Of a stretch of DNA of 64,000 nucleotides, positions 32,912-42,391 are shown in pieces (the stretch's first letter is position 1; each line of letters starts with the position of its first letter). Position numbers and translations under genes: made by a program. The stretch comes from Halomonas sp. HAL1. Its GTDB lineage: Bacteria; Pseudomonadota; Gammaproteobacteria; Pseudomonadales; Halomonadaceae. The notes beneath the pieces were generated by a model, which saw nothing but the letters and a program-made list of their open reading frames with translations, was not told the DNA's origin and searched no databases. The DNA lies in NCBI RefSeq assembly GCF_030544485.1, contig NZ_CP130610.1, positions 868,001 through 932,000 on the forward strand, given 5' to 3'.

Positions 32912-34192
32912 TTAAAGGCCAAACCAGCGGGGTACGCTCATGACCATGCCAGCAGGCCAGACAATCACGGCGACTAGCACCGCCAGCATCACGCCAATGA
33001 ACGGCAGGTTGGCGTAGGTAATGCGGATGACATCGACTCGGGAAATTACGCTCGTAATAAATAAAGCGGCTCCTACCGGTAGAGTCTGCTGGCCAATACC
33101 CCAGCAAAGGATGACCACCATGGCGAACTGGAGAGGATCTATGCCGAGCAGCTGAACACTGGGCAGAAACAGCGGCACCACTATGAACATCATTGCGATG
33201 CCATCAAGAAAGGTGCCAGCAATGATCAGTACGAGGCTCAAAATCAGCAAGAAGCCGATGGGGCCCATATCCAGGGCTGCGATTGGCCCGAGAACTAGCT
33301 GTCCAAGGCTTTGGTAGGTGAAGGTATAGCCGAGTGTATGTGCCGCAGCCGTTACAAACATGACCGCACCGGTTAACACGGCACTCTCGACCAGGGCACG
33401 ATACAGCGCGCGTAGTGAAAGCGAGCGATAAAGCACCATGCCAGCGAAAATGCCATAAGCGACTGCCACGGCGGAGGCTTCTGTCGGTGTGAAAATGCCA
33501 CCGAGGATGCCACCGAGGATGATGACTGGCATCAGCAGGGCCGGGAATGCACTGGCCAAGCTGCTCCCCAGCTGTCTGAGCGAAAATGCAGCTTCGATAG
33601 GGTATTGGCGCTTCACTGATATCCACCACGCCATCAAAATGAGTCCTATGGCGATGAATAGCCCTGAGACCAGACCGGCCGCAAATAACGCACCTGTTGA
33701 AAGCCCCATATAAGCGCTCAGTAACACCATGGGAACGCTGGGAGGAATGATGATGCCAATCGTGGAAGAGGAAGCGGTCACGGCGGCTGTAAAGGGCGCT
33801 GAATAGCCTCGCTTAACCATTTGGGGAATCATTACGCCGCCAACGGCAGCCGTATCTGACATGGAGGTGCCGCTCATGCCTGCAAAGAACATGGAGGTCA
33901 AAATATTGACCGCCGCCAGCCCACCTCGTATAGCTCCCACCATGGAGCGAGCCAGATCTACGAGTCGAGCTGAAATACCGCTGTGGTTCATTATCTGTCC
34001 CGCTAGAATGAACAGAGGGACGGCCAATAGCGGAAAGGACTCGGTCCCTCTATATAAGCGCTGTACCAGTACGAGCATATCCACACCGGCAAAAGCGAGT
34101 ACACCGATAGAGACAAGTGTCAAAGCGAAGGCGATTGGCATGGCCAGCCCAATCAGGGTCAGGAGTGCAAGTAGTATGATGAGTAGAATCAT
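32912..34192 (-). CDS. dctM: TRAP transporter large permease DctM
   Basis: A 426-aa membrane protein with about 12 helices, the Na+-coupled transport subunit of a TRAP system. Typical segments are PLFILAGQIMNHSGI, GMSGTSMSDTAAVGGVMIPQ, SSTIGIIIPPSVPMVLL and FTPTEASAVAV. The ATG overlaps the dctQ stop as ATGA, so the two are coupled. The operon context with the proline-racemase-family enzyme suggests the substrate is that enzyme's substrate or a relative. Confidence 0.93.
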   Translation of the reverse strand: MILLIILLALLTLIGLAMPIAFALTLVSIGVLAFAGVDMLVLVQRLYRGTESFPLLAVPLFILAGQIMNHSGISARLVDLARSMVGAIRGGLAAVNILTSMFFAGMSGTSMSDTAAVGGVMIPQMVKRGYSAPFTAAVTASSSTIGIIIPPSVPMVLLSAYMGLSTGALFAAGLVSGLFIAIGLILMAWWISVKRQYPIEAAFSLRQLGSSLASAFPALLMPVIILGGILGGIFTPTEASAVAVAYGIFAGMVLYRSLSLRALYRALVESAVLTGAVMFVTAAAHTLGYTFTYQSLGQLVLGPIAALDMGPIGFLLILSLVLIIAGTFLDGIAMMFIVVPLFLPSVQLLGIDPLQFAMVVILCWGIGQQTLPVGAALFITSVISRVDVIRITYANLPFIGVMLAVLVAVIVWPAGMVMSVPRWFGL

Positions 34193-34686
34193 AGCTCTGG
34201 CTCCTCCAGGGCGGCTCTTCGCGCAGCTTCATAGGGCGGTATCTTTGCTTGGGCGGCAACGACACACTGGCGAAGTAGTTCTAGCAACATGCCTGCGCCT
34301 GAGATAGGCACAGCGGAATAGAAAAGCCACTGAGGTGCCCCTAGCATGAGCGTTGTGCGGTTTGAAAAGGTGAGTGTTTGTTCCAAGCCCCATACGATCA
34401 TGATGACGCAGACCAACCCGATAAGTGCCTGGTTAATAAAAAAAAGTATCCATTGGCCGCGGTAGGGAAGTAAGGCTGCGATAACATCAATACGTAGATG
34501 TGCGCCTTGCCTGAGTGCTAGATAACCGCAGAAAAAGGTAACGTAGACCAGCAGACCCACTAAAACTTCGGCGCTCCACGATAGCGAGGCATTAAGAATG
34601 TAGCGCGCAGCCACTGCCGCTATTGCCAGGAGAGTAATGGCAGCCAACAGCAGTGCCGCGACCGCTTCAAAAAAACGATCAAGCAT
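34189..34686 (-). CDS. dctQ: TRAP transporter small permease DctQ
   Basis: A 165-aa protein with four membrane helices and the DctQ segment NASLSWSAEVLVGLLVYVTF. It forms the membrane complex with DctM. It starts 60 bases after the dctP stop. The C-terminal tail is charged and cytoplasmic. Confidence 0.9.
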   Translation of the reverse strand: MLDRFFEAVAALLLAAITLLAIAAVAARYILNASLSWSAEVLVGLLVYVTFFCGYLALRQGAHLRIDVIAALLPYRGQWILFFINQALIGLVCVIMIVWGLEQTLTFSNRTTLMLGAPQWLFYSAVPISGAGMLLELLRQCVVAAQAKIPPYEAARRAALEEPEL

Positions 34687-34746
34687 GGTAGTGCTCCCAG
34701 GAGTAGCGACGGGCAGGAAGTGCCCGCCGGGAAGTGTGCTCTGCCG

Positions 34747-35733
34747 TTAGGGGAGGTCGGCGATTCGTTGCACCATGTCGCGTGCCTCTTGCGACAGTCC
34801 TTCGGTAAAGGACTCCCATAGAGGTTGCGAGGCTGCAATAAAGGCGTCAGTGTCTACATCGTTAACTTCCATGCCGTTCTCTTTTACAAGCTCCACGACG
34901 CTCTGATCTGCTTGTTCTCCAAAGTTAACCGTTGCCTCGAAGGCTTGTTCGCCGCCCTCGAGAAGAGCTCGCTGAACGCTGGAATCAAGGTCCTGAAAAC
35001 GTGACTCGTTCATCAGCAGGAAGCCGACGGTGTAAACATGCCCAGAGAGTGAGAGCTAATCTTGTACTTCGTAAAAGCGACTGGCCTCTACTTCGACGAG
35101 AGGGTTTTCTTGACCATCGAAGACGCCGGTCTGAAGGGCAGAGTAAAGTTCTGGATAAGGCAGTGGAGAAGCGTTAGCGCCATAGGCATTAAACATTTCG
35201 ACGCGCTGACGGCTGCCTGGGGTACGAATTCTTAATCCGTCAAGATCTTCGGGTTTTTCGATGGCATGTCTATTGTTGGTAATATGACGAAAACCTCCTT
35301 CATAAAAACCGATAACACGGTAGCCCTGCTGTTGAAGCTTGTCTTTTAATTCTTTACCGATTTCACCGTTCAGGGTATTGCTTACGTGCTCTCGGTCTCT
35401 AAATAGATAGGGAAGTGAAAGAATCCCCATGTCTTCATCAATGGTAGTAATCGGCGTTTCAATAGTGGCGATATCCAATAAACGTGTATCTATTGCTTCG
35501 ATATTGCTGACTTGATCGCCTAGTGAGCCGGAGTGAAAACGTTTGATGTCTACATTGTTATTGGTTGCTTCTGCCACATGTTCAGCGAGGGCATTCAACC
35601 CCGCCATCTGAATACCTTGCTGGCTACCAATGGTCGCCGCTCGAAGTTCTAGTTCGGCAGCAGCAACATGGCCTGCTAGGCCGAGCCCTAAGGCGAAAGA
35701 AGCGATGTATCGTACGGGGAGAAGTGCTTTCAT
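34747..35733 (-). pseudogene. dctP: TRAP substrate-binding protein DctP, interrupted by an in-frame amber codon
   Basis: Periplasmic solute-binding protein of 328 codons, with a signal peptide ending VAA and the DctP fold. The segment IRTPGSRQRVEMFNAYGANA carries the conserved Arg that contacts the substrate carboxylate, and ALQTGVFDGQENPL follows. A single TAG at 35056-35058 (after FYEVQD, where relatives usually have Lys or Arg before YLSLTGH) splits it. Both sides are in the same frame and the total length is normal. One base change (AAG to TAG) would explain it. Options are recent inactivation, suppression/readthrough, or a base-call error. If real, the 225-aa product lacks the C-terminal helices and the TRAP system is probably inactive. 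Confidence 0.88.
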
Positions 35734-35904
35734 GGTGACGCTCTGGAGGTTGTTTTTGCGGGAGTCATGTCACGGATCTTTAAGATCACGTGTGTCTAGA
35801 GTAGGTCCGCGCTACCATGATTTATAGAATGAAAAAGACAATAAATTGAATTTTTTGGACAAAACTCGCACGTGGTAGCTGCTTGAAAGTCACGTTTGAA
35901 AGCG

Positions 35905-36894
35905 TTATTGAAGAGCCTTAACCGTTTTTTCCTGACGTCTTGATTGGCCAGGGCTGCACGCGAAATGCGCATGAAAGTCTCGTGCGAGATGTGCTGCATC
36001 GGAGAAACCGCAATCAGCGGCAATATCGGCAATTGAGCTGTCGGTATGATGGAGCAGCCAGTCTGCATAGCGTAGCCGCATGATTTTAAAGTAGCGCATT
36101 GGTGTGATACCCAATTCTTGACGAAAGAGTCGATCAAGCTGCCTGGGGCTTAAATTGATGCGTTTGGCCAAGTCACACGTATTTAGACGGGTATTCAGTG
36201 ATTGCTCCATCGTTAGTACGGCTACCCGGACTCGCTCATCACGAATTTCATGGATGGCTTCAAAAAAGTGAGTTTGTGGAGAGTTGGAGGTACGCATTCC
36301 GTTTAAAACCATGTGACGGATAGCCTGCTGGGCCTTTTCGGAGCCGCATGTGCGATGGATCAGATGCAAGGCCATGTCCGTGGCGCCTGACGAGCCCGCA
36401 CAAGTAATTACCCTTGCGGATTCCAGGAATATTCGATCGGGAGTAGCGTCGATTTTGGGAAACTGTTGGCGAAAATCATTGATTACGTTCCAGTGCACAC
36501 ACACACGTTGACCTCTCAGCAGGCCAGCACGGGCGATGGCAAACGTGCCAGTGCATACATCGACAAGTTTCACTCCTTTTCGGTGCGCTTCCTTGAGGTA
36601 TTGACTGAGTGCTTGATCTTCATGTGGATTGAGGTAGTTGTTACCCCCACAAACGGCAATATGAGTGAATTCACTCGGTTCACGATATGGCGTTTGTGGG
36701 TGAGCCTCCAAGCCGCAGCTGGAGGTGACTGGGCCAGGCCCCATGATCTGCCAGCTACAGTGGATTTGTCGACTTCGGCCACCTTTGTCGGCAGCCAGAC
36801 GCAATGAATCGATGAAGCCTGCAAAGGCATTCATGGTAAACAGAGGGAGTAGGATAAATCCGACGCGCAGAGGCGGTTGATGGCCTAATGGCAT
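35905..36894 (-). CDS. GlxA-type transcriptional regulator (DJ-1/PfpI plus AraC HTH)
   Basis: A 329-aa regulator. The N-terminal DJ-1/PfpI-like domain covers about residues 8-190, with VDVCTGTFAIARAGLL at the nucleophile-elbow region and LESARVITCAGSSGATDMAL. The C-terminal AraC domain covers about 215-320, with two HTH units (LAKRINLSPRQLDRLFRQEL and IADIAADCGFSDAAHLARDF). GlxA-type activators often control catabolism of amines, betaines or amino acids. It is upstream of and co-directional with dctPQM and the racemase-family gene, so it probably activates that operon. An ATGTACA/TGTACAT inverted repeat lies 70-100 bases upstream. Confidence 0.88.
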   Translation of the reverse strand: MPLGHQPPLRVGFILLPLFTMNAFAGFIDSLRLAADKGGRSRQIHCSWQIMGPGPVTSSCGLEAHPQTPYREPSEFTHIAVCGGNNYLNPHEDQALSQYLKEAHRKGVKLVDVCTGTFAIARAGLLRGQRVCVHWNVINDFRQQFPKIDATPDRIFLESARVITCAGSSGATDMALHLIHRTCGSEKAQQAIRHMVLNGMRTSNSPQTHFFEAIHEIRDERVRVAVLTMEQSLNTRLNTCDLAKRINLSPRQLDRLFRQELGITPMRYFKIMRLRYADWLLHHTDSSIADIAADCGFSDAAHLARDFHAHFACSPGQSRRQEKTVKALQ

Positions 36895-36963
36895 AGGGAC
36901 GAGGCTCTTGATGGTGAACAGGGACGACTCCTTAAAGTATGCCCTGAGCTGGTCTATAGTGCT

Positions 36964-36994
36964 ATGTACAGTCTGTGCACATGATAATGTACAT
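36964..36994. promoter_or_regulatory. ATGTACA/TGTACAT inverted repeat upstream of the GlxA-type gene
   Basis: ATGTACA (36964-36970) and TGTACAT (36988-36994) form a 7-base inverted repeat with a 17-base spacer that itself includes GTGCAC. The location, 70-100 bases before the start, suggests a regulator site. Evidence is symmetry only. Confidence 0.3.
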
Positions 36995-37023
36995 ATTAAT
37001 AATCGGTGGAGAGCCCGTTAAAG

Positions 37024-37058
37024 CTAAGCGGGCGCCCATTACAAGGGCGCCCGCTTAG
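37024..37058 (-). terminator. Strong hairpin after the Pmp3-type gene
   Basis: A perfect 14-bp stem (CTAAGCGGGCGCCC / GGGCGCCCGCTTAG) with a 7-base loop lies 28 bases after the stop of the Pmp3 gene. On the minus strand it is followed by CTTTAACGG, so the T-tail is weak but the stem is very stable. Confidence 0.7.
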
Positions 37059-37085
37059 TTCAAATCATCTACAGCTTTACTATTA

Positions 37086-37259
37086 TCAGTGCTTCAATAT
37101 CACATAAAACGCATGAATGATGCCCGGAATGAAGCCAAATAGCGTTAGGATAATGTTCAGCCAGAAATGCCCTTTAAAACCGACCTCAAAAAATACGCCG
37201 AGTGGGGGAAGTATAACGGCAAAAATCATCTTAATCGGATCAGTCGCTGTAAACGCCAT
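37086..37259 (-). CDS. YqaE/Pmp3-family small membrane protein
   Basis: A 57-aa proteolipid-like protein with two membrane helices. The family signature is MIFAVILPPLGVFFEVGFKG followed by FWLNIILTLFGFIPGIIHAFYVI. These proteins are linked to membrane potential and salt stress in many organisms. The ATG at 37259 has AGGAGG upstream. The longer frame starting at 37370 is not needed. It is divergent from the TonB receptor gene. Confidence 0.92.
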   Translation of the reverse strand: MAFTATDPIKMIFAVILPPLGVFFEVGFKGHFWLNIILTLFGFIPGIIHAFYVILKH

Positions 37260-37412
37260 GAAGCCTCCTTTGCTTTCAGGGGTGTAACTTGTACAAGTGT
37301 AGGCACTGTCGGAAGTTTTATCCAGGCCTTGGTGAATAAGCTGAGACTGACCCAATAGAAAATCGTTCATTTACACTTTCAATTTCCACTAACACTATCT
37401 GGGAGGGACCCC

Positions 37413-39479
37413 ATGCCCAACATAACATTAAAAGTCACCACCGCGTCTTTAGGGGTGTTGAGTTGCTTTGTAGCAAGTCAAAGCTTGGCTCAAGAGAGCC
37501 CAACGAATAACACTAACCTGGCCACCGTAGAGGTAACCGCGCCCCGTTTGGCGCGTGAGCTATATGATACGCCTGCGGCGGTTTCCACCATTGACCGCGA
37601 AGCCATTGCGCAAGGCCAGCAGCGCGCGCGATTGGATGAGTCGCTGGTGCGCGTGCCAGGGGTGTTCCTGCAGAACCGCGATAACTTCGCCCAGGGCCAG
37701 CGCATTTCCATCCGCGGTTTTGGTGCTCGCGCGCCGTTTGGCGTGCGCGGTATTACCGTGATGGTCGATGGTATTCCCTACACGCTGCCAGACGGTCAGG
37801 CGCAGTTAGATGCCATTGACCTGGACAGCGCTGAGCGTATTGAAGTCATCCGTGGGCCTTCTTCGGTGCTTTATGGCAATGCGGCGGGCGGGGTGATTGA
37901 TATCACCACAGCGGATGGGCGCGATAACCCTGGTTCAAGCGTGCGTACCGAGGTGGGGAGCGATGGCTACCGTAAGGCGGTCGTGCAAACCGGTGGCGCC
38001 CAAGGGGATTGGTCGCACCATGTGAGCTTTTCAGCGCTTAATGTCGATGGCTATCGAGAGCAGAGCTCCACGGAAAAGTACCTGCTGAATGCCAAACTCC
38101 GCCGCGAGTTAGGCAGCGACCGTGCGTTAACCGCGATTATCAATTTGCTCGATAACCCCCGCTCTGAAGATCCTGGTGCTTTAAACGCTAGAGAAGTAGC
38201 CGCAGGGCGTGATCAAGCCGCGCCTAACTCGCTCGCCCTAGACGCTGGGCAGAATGTCGATCAACAGCTCCTCGGCTTACAGTACGAAGATTTGTCCGCA
38301 GGCCCTGGCGAGTTCTACTTAAAAGGCTTTATTTCCCAGCGCGATTTTGAGCAGCAGTTGCCTTACGTGGGTGACAGTCGCATCGGCTACCAGCGTGATT
38401 ACCTGGGCGCGAGCGCCGAGTATCACCATGAGGTCAGCCTGGGCAGCTTACCGCTGAGCTATATCACCGGTGTGGATGTGGCTCGCCAAGACGACGAACG
38501 CTTTAGAAACGATGTCAATCCGCAGGGTGTTGTTGGTGAGCAGCTGGCGGAAGAGACCCAAACGGCAACCTCGGCTGGGGTGTTTGCTCAAGGTGATTTG
38601 GCTTTAACCGAGCAGGTCACGCTTTCGCTGGGTGCGCGCTTTGATCGGGTGGAGTTGGAAGTGGATGATCGCTATCAAAGCGATGGTGATCAAAGCGGCG
38701 AGCAAACCTTTAATGAGTGGAGCGGCTCGGCGGGGCTGAGCTACCGCTATCGCCCACAGCATCAGGCGTATATCAACACCGGCACCGCCTTTGAAACCCC
38801 AACGTTCTCAGAGTTTGCAAACCCAGCGGGCGGCGGTTTTAACCCGGCGGTTGAGCCACAAAAAGCGTGGAACCGCGAGGTGGGGTTGCGTGGCTATGTG
38901 GAGCCACTCGCAATGGACTATGACTTGGCACTGTTTTCAGTACGCGTGCGCGATGAGCTAGTCCCTTACGAAGAGGAAAATGGAGGGCGCACGCTCTACC
39001 AGAACGCGGGTGATACTGATCGTGACGGCATCGAACTGGCGCTCGGTTGGCAGTTAGCCGACCAGTGGCGGTTGGATAGTGCTCTGACGCTGGCGCGCTA
39101 TGAGTTTGATCAATTTGCCACACCAACGGAAAGCTTTGGTGGCAACCGTATCCCCGGCTTACCTGAACAGACCTGGGTCAATCAGCTAACCTGGGAAGGA
39201 ATTGATGAGCGCTTTGCGACCCTTGAAACCCAATACGTGGGTGACTTGGTGGCTGACAATGCCAATGAAGCCGAAGTCGATAGCTACTGGCTGGTCAATC
39301 TGCGGGTGGGAGATGGCTGGCAGTTGGGCAGCGATACGCAGCTAAATGCCTATGTGGGCGTGCGCAACCTATTGGATGAAGAGCATTATTCCAATGTGCG
39401 CTTGAACGGCACCTTTGGCCGCTTTTACGAGCCTGCGCCAGGACGCAGTGTTTATGGCGGGTTAGAAGTACGTTTCTAA
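37413..39479 (+). CDS. TonB-dependent outer-membrane receptor (FecA/siderophore-type)
   Basis: A 688-aa receptor that takes up a ferric chelate or similar ligand using TonB energy. The signal peptide ends SLA (about residue 28). A TonB-box-like stretch ATVEVTA is followed by the plug domain (about 48-155) with ISIRGFGARAPFGVRGI and RIEVIRGPSSVLYGNAAGGV. The 22-strand barrel ends in VYGGLEVRF with terminal Phe. GGGAGG lies before the ATG. No Fur box is evident in the short upstream region. The ligand is unknown; a siderophore is likely given the other iron genes in the window. Confidence 0.9.
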   Translation: MPNITLKVTTASLGVLSCFVASQSLAQESPTNNTNLATVEVTAPRLARELYDTPAAVSTIDREAIAQGQQRARLDESLVRVPGVFLQNRDNFAQGQRISIRGFGARAPFGVRGITVMVDGIPYTLPDGQAQLDAIDLDSAERIEVIRGPSSVLYGNAAGGVIDITTADGRDNPGSSVRTEVGSDGYRKAVVQTGGAQGDWSHHVSFSALNVDGYREQSSTEKYLLNAKLRRELGSDRALTAIINLLDNPRSEDPGALNAREVAAGRDQAAPNSLALDAGQNVDQQLLGLQYEDLSAGPGEFYLKGFISQRDFEQQLPYVGDSRIGYQRDYLGASAEYHHEVSLGSLPLSYITGVDVARQDDERFRNDVNPQGVVGEQLAEETQTATSAGVFAQGDLALTEQVTLSLGARFDRVELEVDDRYQSDGDQSGEQTFNEWSGSAGLSYRYRPQHQAYINTGTAFETPTFSEFANPAGGGFNPAVEPQKAWNREVGLRGYVEPLAMDYDLALFSVRVRDELVPYEEENGGRTLYQNAGDTDRDGIELALGWQLADQWRLDSALTLARYEFDQFATPTESFGGNRIPGLPEQTWVNQLTWEGIDERFATLETQYVGDLVADNANEAEVDSYWLVNLRVGDGWQLGSDTQLNAYVGVRNLLDEEHYSNVRLNGTFGRFYEPAPGRSVYGGLEVRF

Positions 39480-39500
39480 ACGCTACATGAAGAAAATAAA

Positions 39501-39531
39501 AACGGGCGGCCCATCATTTGGGTCGCCCGTT
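39501..39531. terminator. Terminator between TonB receptor and PQQ dehydrogenase genes
   Basis: Stem AACGGGCG / CGCCCGTT with an additional inner CCCA / TGGG pairing, just after the receptor stop and before the convergent dehydrogenase stop. No long T run, but the position supports termination. Confidence 0.65.
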
Positions 39532-39560
39532 CTCGTTGGTGAGTCTACTAGGTCGATCGG

Positions 39561-42122
39561 TTACTCAGGCAGCGCGTAGCCAATCACATAGTCACCCATT
39601 TTGGTGCCAAAGGTGCCGTGCCCCCCCGCCGTGACGACCACGTACTGGCGACCATCTTCGCCGGTGTAGGTCATGGGTGTGGCTTGGCCACCTGCCGGTA
39701 GGCGCGCTTTATACACTTCCTCGCCAGTGGTGATGTCGTAGCCGCGCAGGTACTGATCTAGGGTGCCGCTCAAGAACGATACACCGCCCGCGGTGGTGAG
39801 CGGGCCGCCGAGCGCCGGAACGCCGACATTCAAACCAATCGGCAGATCGAACGGCATGCTGTCGCGTGTCGTGCCATTACGGTGCTTCCATACCACTTCT
39901 GCGCTTTGTAGATCGATACCGGCCACATCGCCCCAGGAAGGCGCTTGGCAGGGCAGCCCTAGCACGGAAAGCAGTGGGCCAAGCTCAACGGCATAGGGGG
40001 CGCCTGCATTAGGCTGCAAACCCTGCTCGCTAGCCGAGCCTTGTCCTTCTTCTACCTCTTCGCGAGGTATCAGCGTGGAAACAAATGCCAAGTATTTGGC
40101 ACCAGTGAATAGCGCTTGGCGTTCAGGGTCAACGGCGACCCCACCCCAGTTCATGACCCCGACATTACCCGGATAAACAATACTGCCTTCCAGCGAAGGC
40201 GGCGTGTACTGTCCTTCATAACGCAACGAGTTGAACTGAATGCGGCACATCATTTGGTCAAACGGTGAGGCGCCCCACATATCGCGCTCGGTGAGCGGGG
40301 GAGGGAGCAGGTTTAGCGCTGAGCGTGGCTGTGTTTCCGCCGTCCAGTCGCCTTCAACGGCGCCTTGCGGAGCAGGTATCTCTTCGATGGGCACAATCGG
40401 CTCACCGGTTTCGCGGTTCAAGACGTAAAGACTGCCTTGCTTGGTTGGCTGAATCACCGCGGGCTGGGTACCTTCATCGGTGGCAAGGTCAATCAGCACC
40501 GGCTGCGCGGGTGTGTCCATATCCCACAGGTCGTGATGAACGAACTGGTAAACCCATTCAACTTGGCCATCTTCCAGGTTAAGTGCCACTAAACCTGCGC
40601 TATAGGTTTCATCGTTCTCAGTGCGGTCGGCGCCATACTGATCTGGTGTGGCGTTACCCATGGGCAGGTAAACCATGCCGAGTTCTTCATCTACGCTGAT
40701 CGGCGCCCATACGTTAGGCGAGTTACGTGTGTAGGTTTCGCCATCCGCTAATGGTTCGGTGTCATCGGGGTTACCGCTATCCCAGTTCCACACCAACTCG
40801 CCGGTGTGCACGTCGAAGGCACGGATGACACCAGAAGGCTCATCAGTGGAGCTGTTGTCGGTAACGTGCCCGCCAAGAATAACCAGGTTTTCCGTTACTG
40901 TCGCAGGCGATGTGGAGTAGTAACCACCAGGGTCGAAGTCGCCAATATTGTTGGTCAAGTCGACTTCACCATTGTCGCCAAAGTTGGCGCATCGCTCACC
41001 GGTATCGGCATTCAGCGCAATTAAACGCGCATCTGCGGTAGGCAGGTAAAGCCTGCGTGGGCACATGACGTCGGTTTCGCTGAGCATGGGCTGCGTATCA
41101 CTCTCATCTTCAACGCTAAACAGCAGTGACAAGAAAGAGAGGTCGAGGCTGAAAATATCACTGTTATCGAAGATGTCGAAAGAGAGCGCTGTGTCGCTGT
41201 TCGGTGCATCGTTGTTGCTAGCCGCGGTGTCTGTGGGCGCGCTGTTATCCGCTGATCCGTTGGCGTCTGGGGCCGCGGAGTAGTTAGCCGCATCATAGTA
41301 GGCGAGGCCGCGGCAGGTCATATGGGCCCAGAGCGAGAAATCCTCGGCACCCAGCGTGCTCACCTCTGGGTCAAACTCCCACAATGTTTCCCCTGTTTCA
41401 GGGGAGAGCGCCATCGCGCGGCTGTGCGAGGTACAAATATATAGACTGTCGTTTACTTTAAGCGGGGTGTTTTGATTGGTGATTTCGGACGGCGCGCTGG
41501 GCCCTGCCACATCACCGGTTTGAATGCGCCATACCTCTTCCAGTTCGCCGATGTTGTCAGGCGTAATCTGTTCAAGTGAGGAGTAGTGAGTGCCCGCATT
41601 GGTGCCGCCATAGGCAGGCCAGTCGTCTCCCGCTACTTGCGCGGGGTTAACGGCGTTGGCCTCTTCGCTGGCGTTGGAAATCGTCCCTTCGGTTCTGCCT
41701 GGGTCGCTTAACTGACTAGCAATAGCCACCAGAATGGCAGCAACAATGCTACCTACCAATGCCAAGCTGCCGCCTCGTGAATGTAACGGTTTACGCCACC
41801 AGGGAAGCAGTAAAATAATCCCGATTAGGCAGAGGATCGCAACGCGTGGCACCAACTGCCACCAGTCTAAGCCGACTTCCCATAACGCCCATACAAGCGT
41901 CGCAAACAAGATAAGCGCATACAGCCAGAGCGCTGCGCCCCGGCGCATTGCCAGTAAAACACCGCTGGCGATAACGCCTATGCCGGTAATTAAGTAATAA
42001 GCACTGCCGCCTACACTAAGCAGCTTGCCGCCGCCAATGGCCAAGGCAAGTCCCGCCGCCACTAGCAAAAGGCCAAGCAGTAATAGCGGCCATCTGCTGT
42101 GCGTACGTGAGTGTTCATCCAT
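39561..42122 (-). CDS. Membrane-bound PQQ-dependent dehydrogenase (glucose/quinate/shikimate type)
   Basis: An 853-aa quinoprotein that oxidises a sugar or cyclic polyol in the periplasm and passes electrons to ubiquinone. Five N-terminal membrane helices cover about residues 8-140. An eight-bladed propeller follows, with DDWPAYGGTNAGTHYSSLEQ, VHHDLWDMDTPAQPVL, DMWGASPFDQMMCR and the end segment GGQATPMTY...GGHG. A low-complexity insertion of about 65 residues rich in Asn, Asp, Ser and Ala lies between the MTCRG and CPRR segments, where E. coli Gcd has a short loop. The ATG at 42122 is used. No PQQ synthesis genes are in the window. Confidence 0.88.
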   Translation of the reverse strand: MDEHSRTHSRWPLLLLGLLLVAAGLALAIGGGKLLSVGGSAYYLITGIGVIASGVLLAMRRGAALWLYALILFATLVWALWEVGLDWWQLVPRVAILCLIGIILLLPWWRKPLHSRGGSLALVGSIVAAILVAIASQLSDPGRTEGTISNASEEANAVNPAQVAGDDWPAYGGTNAGTHYSSLEQITPDNIGELEEVWRIQTGDVAGPSAPSEITNQNTPLKVNDSLYICTSHSRAMALSPETGETLWEFDPEVSTLGAEDFSLWAHMTCRGLAYYDAANYSAAPDANGSADNSAPTDTAASNNDAPNSDTALSFDIFDNSDIFSLDLSFLSLLFSVEDESDTQPMLSETDVMCPRRLYLPTADARLIALNADTGERCANFGDNGEVDLTNNIGDFDPGGYYSTSPATVTENLVILGGHVTDNSSTDEPSGVIRAFDVHTGELVWNWDSGNPDDTEPLADGETYTRNSPNVWAPISVDEELGMVYLPMGNATPDQYGADRTENDETYSAGLVALNLEDGQVEWVYQFVHHDLWDMDTPAQPVLIDLATDEGTQPAVIQPTKQGSLYVLNRETGEPIVPIEEIPAPQGAVEGDWTAETQPRSALNLLPPPLTERDMWGASPFDQMMCRIQFNSLRYEGQYTPPSLEGSIVYPGNVGVMNWGGVAVDPERQALFTGAKYLAFVSTLIPREEVEEGQGSASEQGLQPNAGAPYAVELGPLLSVLGLPCQAPSWGDVAGIDLQSAEVVWKHRNGTTRDSMPFDLPIGLNVGVPALGGPLTTAGGVSFLSGTLDQYLRGYDITTGEEVYKARLPAGGQATPMTYTGEDGRQYVVVTAGGHGTFGTKMGDYVIGYALPE

Positions 42123-42152
42123 GAGGTAACCCCTATTTAACAACGAGTTAAT

Positions 42153-42223
42153 GCCGCTTAGCAGTGGCTGCTAAGCGGCGATTCAGCAGTGTGCCCTAAC
42201 CCATCAGCAAAGCCGATGGGTTA
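42153..42223 (-). promoter_or_regulatory. Two stem-loops in the leader of the PQQ dehydrogenase gene
   Basis: A perfect 12-bp stem (GCCGCTTAGCAG / CTGCTAAGCGGC, loop of 3) is at 42153-42179. A 9-bp stem (TAACCCATC / GATGGGTTA) is at 42197-42223. Both lie 31-101 bases upstream of the dehydrogenase ATG. They could be a terminator of an upstream transcript, an attenuator, or operator sites. Confidence 0.4.
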
Positions 42224-42314
42224 AAACACATCTCAATAGCTAATCGATTTTAATAATCAATTCGCTTTTGGTCTAATGATTTCTGGTAGGTAAGCATAAA
42301 CAGTGATAAATAAA

Positions 42315-42344
42315 AAAGCCGCACTATCAACGTAGCGCGGCTTT
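42315..42344 (-). terminator. Terminator of the CurA-like reductase gene
   Basis: Stem AAAGCCGC / GCGGCTTT. Read on the minus strand it is followed by a run of T (GGCTTTTTTATT), a classic intrinsic terminator. It lies 48 bases after the reductase stop. Confidence 0.82.
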
Positions 42345-42391
42345 CGGGGTGTGGGATAGGTAACTCCAGCAAGTTTAATCTAGCGCAACGA

